Shown here in pieces: positions 59,558-64,000 of a stretch of 64,000 bases of DNA; within the stretch, counting starts at the first letter, position 1, and the number at the start of each line of letters is the position of its first letter. The notes beneath the pieces are model-generated. The model did no database searches and was not told the origin of the DNA. It was given only the letters and a program-made list of their open reading frames with translations. The DNA is taken from contig NZ_JBHUMO010000001.1 of NCBI RefSeq assembly GCF_042685105.1, forward strand, positions 1 to 64,000, written 5' to 3'. The position numbers and the translations under genes are program-made. Origin of the DNA: Enterococcus_G camelliae (GTDB taxonomy: Bacteria; Bacillota; Bacilli; Lactobacillales; Enterococcaceae).

Positions 59558-60196
59558 TTAGCGATTGTTCTTTTGATTTTTCACCGTAACTGTCAAAATG
59601 ACGTAGGCGAAGATGCTAGCCGAAACAATCCCACAGATAACCCCAAAGAGCGTATAGGTAGGTAGCACATGGGCAATCGTTAGGCCACCAATAATAAATA
59701 AGGCGATCCCTTCAACCACCAGTATACGCTTGAATCGGTGCGATTGGACGATAAAACTAGAAGGTTTTCCTTTTAATAATTGACGTTCATTTGTTAAAAG
59801 TGAAAGTAGTCCGACATTGAGCAATAAGATAGCTGTCACCATAATTTGGGCCCCTAAGCCGAGCTGGAAAGGAGACCATTTAAAAACAGAACCTAAAATA
59901 ATGATGATAAGAAAACTTATATTCATTATATACGAAAGACTCCACATTTTTTTCAATTTACTTTCTTGTTCCTTGCGCTTCATTTCTTCTACCATACCGG
60001 CATCCTCCTTTAGTAAAACATCTAACGAAAGACCGTAATAATCACTTAGATTAAGTAAACTGCTGATATCTGGATAACTGCGTTCGTTTTCCCAACTAGA
60101 GATGGTTTGGCGAGAAACGTGTAAATAAGCTGCCACTTCTTCTTGAGTTTTCCCAATTTTTGTACGTGCTTGTTTCAGTCGTTCTCCAAATCTCAT
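59558..60196 (-). CDS. XRE-family regulator with membrane C-terminus
   Basis: A 212-residue regulator: XRE HTH at residues about 5-60 (TQEEVAAYLHVSRQTISSWENERSYPDISSLL) and four hydrophobic segments in the C-terminal part (from about residue 85). It resembles the XRE-membrane protein at 17493-18077 in plan but differs in length and in the membrane part. The start is ATG 60196. Targets are unknown. Confidence 0.9.
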   Translation of the reverse strand: MRFGERLKQARTKIGKTQEEVAAYLHVSRQTISSWENERSYPDISSLLNLSDYYGLSLDVLLKEDAGMVEEMKRKEQESKLKKMWSLSYIMNISFLIIIILGSVFKWSPFQLGLGAQIMVTAILLLNVGLLSLLTNERQLLKGKPSSFIVQSHRFKRILVVEGIALFIIGGLTIAHVLPTYTLFGVICGIVSASIFAYVILTVTVKNQKNNR

Positions 60197-60395
60197 GGGT
60201 CATCACGTCCTTTCTGTATTGACTATAAGCGGGTTTGCCTAGTGGATGCTAGCTAAGATTCTAAGCAAGTCAAAATAAGCTTCAGCTAAAGGGTGCTAAG
60301 TTTCTCAGCATCCCTTATGTGAAGCTGTAACTAGCAGTATTCAAGGAAGAAGAAACGAAATGGCGGCTATTGTTTCAGAAATGAATGACGGGTTC

Positions 60396-60977
60396 TTACG
60401 GAAGTAAATCACTGACCCATTCACTTGTGGGTCTTCTTTTTCCACTGTTCACCTTGGCTTCTGGATCACGATAGCCAACACGATAATTACTAATCAGCGC
60501 ATAGTTTTCTGGAAAGCCGATTTTTTTGGCGAAGGTGGGTTCTAAAGTAAAGGGAGAAGAGGCCCAAAAGCCGACCAAGTCGTGTTCTGCCAATAGAAGT
60601 GAAAAATTTTGAATAAGTGCGGCAGTTGCTAAAGCAGCATCGGAATTCAACCGGTTGTTTTCCGGAAAAACTTCGTGGGCAAATAATAGCGTGGCTGGTG
60701 CTTGACGAATCAATCGATTCATTTTGACAGTGAACTTCTCCTGCGATTTTTCATCGTTAATCAGTCCAATTTCTTGATAGAAGTCGATGATTGATTGGTA
60801 AAGAAATTCTTTTTCTTCGGTAGTCGTGATTAATTTGACCAGCCAAGGTTCCTTTTTATGATAAGGTGCATTGCTAGCTTGACCTAATAATTCGATCAAT
60901 AAGTCTTTTTTGACGGGAGTATCCAAACTTTTTTTTGCTGTTCTTCGTGTCGTAATTCGTTTTTGAATTGATGTCAT
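60396..60977 (-). CDS. Nitroreductase family protein
   Basis: A 193-residue nitroreductase-fold protein: RRTAKKSLDTPV at the FMN-binding N-terminus, a central QASNAPYHKKEPW loop, and VGFWASSPF near the end. It likely reduces a nitro or quinone-like compound using NAD(P)H. ATG 60977 follows GGAGGTTGCGT; a TTG at 60983 is a minor alternative. It is separated from its neighbours by untranscribed-looking spacers. Confidence 0.88.
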   Translation of the reverse strand: MTSIQKRITTRRTAKKSLDTPVKKDLLIELLGQASNAPYHKKEPWLVKLITTTEEKEFLYQSIIDFYQEIGLINDEKSQEKFTVKMNRLIRQAPATLLFAHEVFPENNRLNSDAALATAALIQNFSLLLAEHDLVGFWASSPFTLEPTFAKKIGFPENYALISNYRVGYRDPEAKVNSGKRRPTSEWVSDLLP

Positions 60978-61064
60978 ACGCAACCTCCATAATTTGAGAA
61001 TAGTTCTCAGTTAGACTAATTTTATAAAAAAATGCGGAATATTGCGAATCTTTTGACTACGATT

Positions 61065-61391
61065 TCAAAAAAAGAAGCGAATCAATGCCAATGAGGCAAT
61101 GCCAACTAGGACGATTACGAAGAGATTTTTACTAATTAGGGCGCTGATTACTGTGGGTAGAGAGGCGCCAACATATGTCCATTTGATAAGAGGAAATTGT
61201 CCGATTTGAGGTTCAAGAAGACTATCAAACCACAAAGCAGCCATGATAACGAGTGGGACAAATTGTAAATAATCAATGACAATTTTGGGTAAAGTCACCT
61301 TTTTTAAAAGAATGAATGGAAGGATACGTGAAACCCATGTAACAAGGCCGCAACCTAGGATAGTTAATAAAATATAGCTAGTTGAAGGCAT
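61065..61391 (-). CDS. azlD: AzlD family branched-chain amino-acid exporter subunit
   Basis: A 108-residue membrane protein with three or four hydrophobic segments (LTILGCGLVTWVSRILPFILL near the start). It is the small AzlD partner of AzlC. Its start (ATG 61391) overlaps the end of azlC by 14 bases, so the two are coupled. Together they export branched-chain amino acids or analogues. Confidence 0.92.
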   Translation of the reverse strand: MPSTSYILLTILGCGLVTWVSRILPFILLKKVTLPKIVIDYLQFVPLVIMAALWFDSLLEPQIGQFPLIKWTYVGASLPTVISALISKNLFVIVLVGIASLALIRFFF

Positions 61392-62085
61392 AGTTAATCA
61401 TCACTCCTATTGCACAAATAATTAGCGTAACGAGAAGAACCAATATTGAATGAGGAATGAAGATCATTCCAAAGTAAATACCAACAAATGTTAGTACAAT
61501 TAGTAGCAGTTGTAAGGTAACGGAAAGTTTCTGATCTGTATGGACTTGTAAGTAAAGTAGTCCAATAAACATTGCTACAATGGCAAAATCGAGTCCAAGT
61601 GACTCGGGGTTGGGAATGAAATCACCAATTAAGGCACCTATGATGGTCGAACCGACCCAAGTTAAGTAGGAAAGAAGATTGGCCGTATTGAACCACGAAA
61701 ACGTTAAGCGCTGATTGGTAATCAGTTGTTTGTTTATGCCTAAAGCAAAACTTTCATCTGTCAAAAAGGTGCCAATCAGAATATTTTTAAAAAGAGATTC
61801 TTTTTTAAAAAAAGTAGCAACGGTCAGACTCATTAAAATCATCCGTGCATTAATTAAAAATGTTGCGAAAATGATTGCAAAAATGGGGTTGTTTGTAGCT
61901 AACATGCTAACGGTAATAAATTGGGCAGAACCTGCATAAATAATAAGTGACATCAAGACAACTACTAAGGTACTAAAGCCACCAGCTTTGCCGACGATGC
62001 CAAAAGCAATGCCAATTCCGATGTAACCAAGCATTGTGGGCAATGTATCTTTGAAGGCAGTGGACGCATCTAATTGTGTGTTCAT
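61378..62085 (-). CDS. azlC: AzlC family branched-chain amino-acid exporter
   Basis: A 235-residue permease with about eight hydrophobic segments; GYIGIGIAFGIVGKAGG and YAGSAQFITVSMLATN are AzlC signatures. ATG 62085 is chosen because ATGGGAGGTT lies just before it; the much longer open frame to 62358 runs into the divergent copB promoter and is not coding. It forms an exporter with AzlD. Confidence 0.92.
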   Translation of the reverse strand: MNTQLDASTAFKDTLPTMLGYIGIGIAFGIVGKAGGFSTLVVVLMSLIIYAGSAQFITVSMLATNNPIFAIIFATFLINARMILMSLTVATFFKKESLFKNILIGTFLTDESFALGINKQLITNQRLTFSWFNTANLLSYLTWVGSTIIGALIGDFIPNPESLGLDFAIVAMFIGLLYLQVHTDQKLSVTLQLLLIVLTFVGIYFGMIFIPHSILVLLVTLIICAIGVMINYAFN

Positions 62086-62194
62086 TTTTAAACCTCCCAT
62101 GATGATGTTTCTCTTATTATACCGAAAGATTTTCAGATGAAAAGTGAATTTAAAAAAACCATGGTAAGAAAACGAGAGATAAAAGCAAAAGCAC

Positions 62195-62257
62195 GATTGA
62201 TTGACAATCAATCGACAGGTGGTATAGTAAATATAAACATTGTTTACTATTGTAAAC
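62195..62257 (+). promoter_or_regulatory. copB promoter with palindrome and cop-box-like site
   Basis: TTGACA (62201-62206) and TATAGT (62223-62228), 16-base spacer. A perfect 19-bp palindrome GATTGATTGACAATCAATC (62195-62213) covers the -35. Downstream GTTTAC-TATT-GTAAAC (62242-62257) contains TACTATTGTA, one base off the CopY cop box TACANNTGTA, and AAACATTGTTT (62235-62245) overlaps it. CopY-type copper-dependent control is likely. Confidence 0.75.
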
Positions 62258-62280
62258 GAATTGAGGAAGAAGGGCTTATT

Positions 62281-64000
62281 GTGACGAAAAATAGTCAAGA
62301 AGCATCGAAACCAAAAGAAGCACACGTTTCTTCTGTGAAGGAAGAACAACGGTCTCATGCAATGGATGAATCAATGAATCACGCGCATCATATGACGCAC
62401 ATGCAAGAACCAAAAGAACAACTGCATGACGAGAAGAGGCAATCAGTGATGGACCAACAACATCATGAAATGGATATGGATCACGAAATGAACATGAACC
62501 ATAAAATGGATATGGATCACGAAATGAACATGAAGCATGAAATGCATATGGGGCATGCTATGCATGGTAGCATGGATCACAGTATGCATATGGGAAACTT
62601 TAAGCAAAAGTTTTGGGTATCCTTGATTCTTGCATTTCCAATTGTGCTTCTTTCACCAATGATGGGGCTTAATCTGCCATTTCAATTTCAATTTCCAGGA
62701 TCGGATTGGCTTGTTCTTATTTTGGCAACAATATTATTCTTTTATGGTGGACAACCTTTTCTAGCTGGGGCCAAATCAGAGTTACGACAAAAAAATCCAG
62801 CGATGATGACATTAATTGCAATGGGGATTACGGTGTCCTATGTTTATAGTGTCTATTCTTTTATCGCGACAACTTTTTTTGGAAAGGATGTCATGAATTT
62901 TTTCTGGGAGCTAGCCACGTTGATAGTGATTATGCTTCTTGGACACTGGATTGAAATGAATGCGGTCATGAATGCGAGTGATGCGCTACAAAAATTAGCT
63001 GAATTATTACCAGATAAGGTAACGAGACTTGTTGCCGGTAAAGAGGAAGTTGTTTCGCTACAAGCAGTTCACACAGGGGACAAACTCATTGTCCGGTCGG
63101 GCGATAAAATGCCTACGGACGGAAAAATTTTGTCGGGACAATCCATTGTGGATGAATCGGCCGTTACGGGAGAGTCGCGCGGGGTTCAAAAAAATCCACA
63201 AGATTTGGTGATTGGCGGTTCGGTAAATGGAGAAGGTACGTTGACGATCCAAGTGACTGGTACGGGAGAAGAGGGCTATCTAGCGAAAGTGATGACCATG
63301 GTTCGCCGAGCGCAAGCGGAAAAGTCAAAACTGGAAGCATTGTCTGATAAAGTGGCCAAATGGCTATTTTATGTGGCCTTAACGGTTGGTATTTTGGCAT
63401 TTATTAGTTGGTTAGTATTGACTGATTTGCCAACTGCACTTGATCGAATGGTGACAGTCTTTGTTATTGCTTGTCCACATGCACTTGGTTTGGCAATTCC
63501 ATTAGTGATTGCACGCTCGACCTCGATTGCTGCCCAAAATGGCTTATTGTTAAAAAACCGCAACGCGCTTGAAAATTCACACGATTTGTCGATGATTTTG
63601 CTTGATAAGACTGGGACTTTAACCCAAGGAACATTTGCTGTAACAGGAATTGAACAATGGGATAATCAAATTACTTCCCAAGAACTATTGCAATACATTG
63701 GTGCGTTGGAAAAAACAGCCAATCATCCAATTGCAGTAGGGATGATGCGTTATCTAAAGGCACAAGGAGTGGAACCTTTCGAAGCAAAAGATACTCAGAC
63801 CATCACTGGGGTGGGCTTAAGTGGAATGGTGCATTCACAAAAAGTCACAATTCTTAATGAAAATGCGTTGACTGAAAGCGAAAAGCAGTCATTGGATCCA
63901 TCAAAATGGCTTCACTATCAAGAACAAGGCAATACGATTAGTTTTGTCAAACTAAATGATGATATTGTTGGTCTAATTGCTTTAGGGGATGAAATCAAGC
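62281..64000 (+). CDS. copB: Copper-translocating P-type ATPase CopB (partial)
   Basis: The 5' 573 codons of a P1B-type copper ATPase, running off the window. GTG 62281 follows GAGGAAGAAGGG. Residues about 1-105 are Met/His/Asp-rich, including repeated MDMDHEMNM-type units, a metal-binding N-terminus. Then come transmembrane helices (from about residue 115), the actuator TGES region (DESAVTGES), the translocation motif CPH (VIACPHALGLA), and the phosphorylation motif DKTGTLT. The CPH rather than CPC motif marks the CopB branch, which exports copper or silver in enterococci. The C-terminal part lies beyond 64000. Confidence 0.96.
   Translation, partial: MTKNSQEASKPKEAHVSSVKEEQRSHAMDESMNHAHHMTHMQEPKEQLHDEKRQSVMDQQHHEMDMDHEMNMNHKMDMDHEMNMKHEMHMGHAMHGSMDHSMHMGNFKQKFWVSLILAFPIVLLSPMMGLNLPFQFQFPGSDWLVLILATILFFYGGQPFLAGAKSELRQKNPAMMTLIAMGITVSYVYSVYSFIATTFFGKDVMNFFWELATLIVIMLLGHWIEMNAVMNASDALQKLAELLPDKVTRLVAGKEEVVSLQAVHTGDKLIVRSGDKMPTDGKILSGQSIVDESAVTGESRGVQKNPQDLVIGGSVNGEGTLTIQVTGTGEEGYLAKVMTMVRRAQAEKSKLEALSDKVAKWLFYVALTVGILAFISWLVLTDLPTALDRMVTVFVIACPHALGLAIPLVIARSTSIAAQNGLLLKNRNALENSHDLSMILLDKTGTLTQGTFAVTGIEQWDNQITSQELLQYIGALEKTANHPIAVGMMRYLKAQGVEPFEAKDTQTITGVGLSGMVHSQKVTILNENALTESEKQSLDPSKWLHYQEQGNTISFVKLNDDIVGLIALGDEIK
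62468..62538 (+). repeat. 36-bp tandem repeat in copB metal-binding region
   Basis: Two nearly identical units with a 36-base period (62468-62502 and 62504-62538; one base difference in the shared 35 bases) encode Met/His/Asp-rich repeats. Copy number is likely to vary between strains by slippage. Confidence 0.8.

Noticed and set aside
61378..62358. Long azlC reading frame extending to 62358
   Set aside because: The first 91 codons would overlap the divergent copB promoter and have no ribosome site; ATGGGAGG supports the start at 62085.
1..64000. Search for CRISPR arrays, tRNA/rRNA genes, insertion sequences and prophage genes
   Set aside because: No spaced repeat array, transposase, integrase, phage structural gene or clear cloverleaf was seen while reading; short tRNAs cannot be excluded without a covariance search.

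Overview
The window is chromosomal DNA from a low-GC Gram-positive lactic acid bacterium, most likely an Enterococcus. Support: the CopB-type copper ATPase at the right end closely resembles the enterococcal protein from the His/Met-rich N-terminus onward; there are many mannose-class PTS genes, a Met T-box, a Zur-boxed operon of zinc-free ribosomal proteins with an AdcA-type lipoprotein, strong AGGAGG ribosome sites, and frequent TTG/GTG starts. I cannot name the species.

Layout. 1-5590: an AT-rich five-gene block with overlapping reading frames (three unrecognised proteins, a NUDIX hydrolase, a PLD-nuclease/DEAD helicase/DUF3427 protein); this looks like a laterally acquired defence-type cassette whose left end may lie outside the window. 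5736-17420: aldo/keto reductase, RpiR regulator, and a beta-glucoside locus (GH1, GH3, LacI regulator, LplBCA-type ABC importer, YesL-like protein, ROK kinase). 17493-19851: XRE regulator, DUF1456 protein, CorA transporter. 19937-26013: a sigma-54 enhancer-binding regulator divergent from an iron-ADH / CoA-acylating aldehyde dehydrogenase / GntP-like permease operon with a textbook -24/-12 promoter. 26108-32689: Dus, then a LacI-controlled mannose-class PTS with an alpha-glucosidase. 32690-35393: an amino-acid ABC transporter behind what looks like a leader-peptide attenuator rich in Tyr/Phe codons. 35508-40999: XRE pseudogene, amino-acid permease, AraC regulator with sugar porter and Gfo/Idh oxidoreductase. 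41097-48271: DeoR regulator, HAD phosphatase, LevR-type activator and a second mannose-class PTS with a perfect sigma-54 promoter and repeated enhancer-like sites. 48459-51677: nitroreductase, L-2-hydroxyacid/lactate dehydrogenase, two envelope proteins. 51717-54915: frameshifted DsrE-like gene, then the zinc-starvation operon. 55023-59435: RpiR regulator, rpiA-like/Gfo-Idh operon with a perfect operator palindrome, and a T-box-controlled MetE-like methyltransferase. 59558-64000: XRE regulator, nitroreductase, AzlCD exporter, and copB running off the window.

How the genes work together: most of the window is a chain of carbohydrate and metabolite uptake cassettes, each paired with its own regulator and a readable operator. 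The most unusual items are the leader-peptide attenuator at 32690-32970, the five-gene cassette at the left end, and a duplicated control module upstream of the beta-glucosidase genes and of their LacI regulator.
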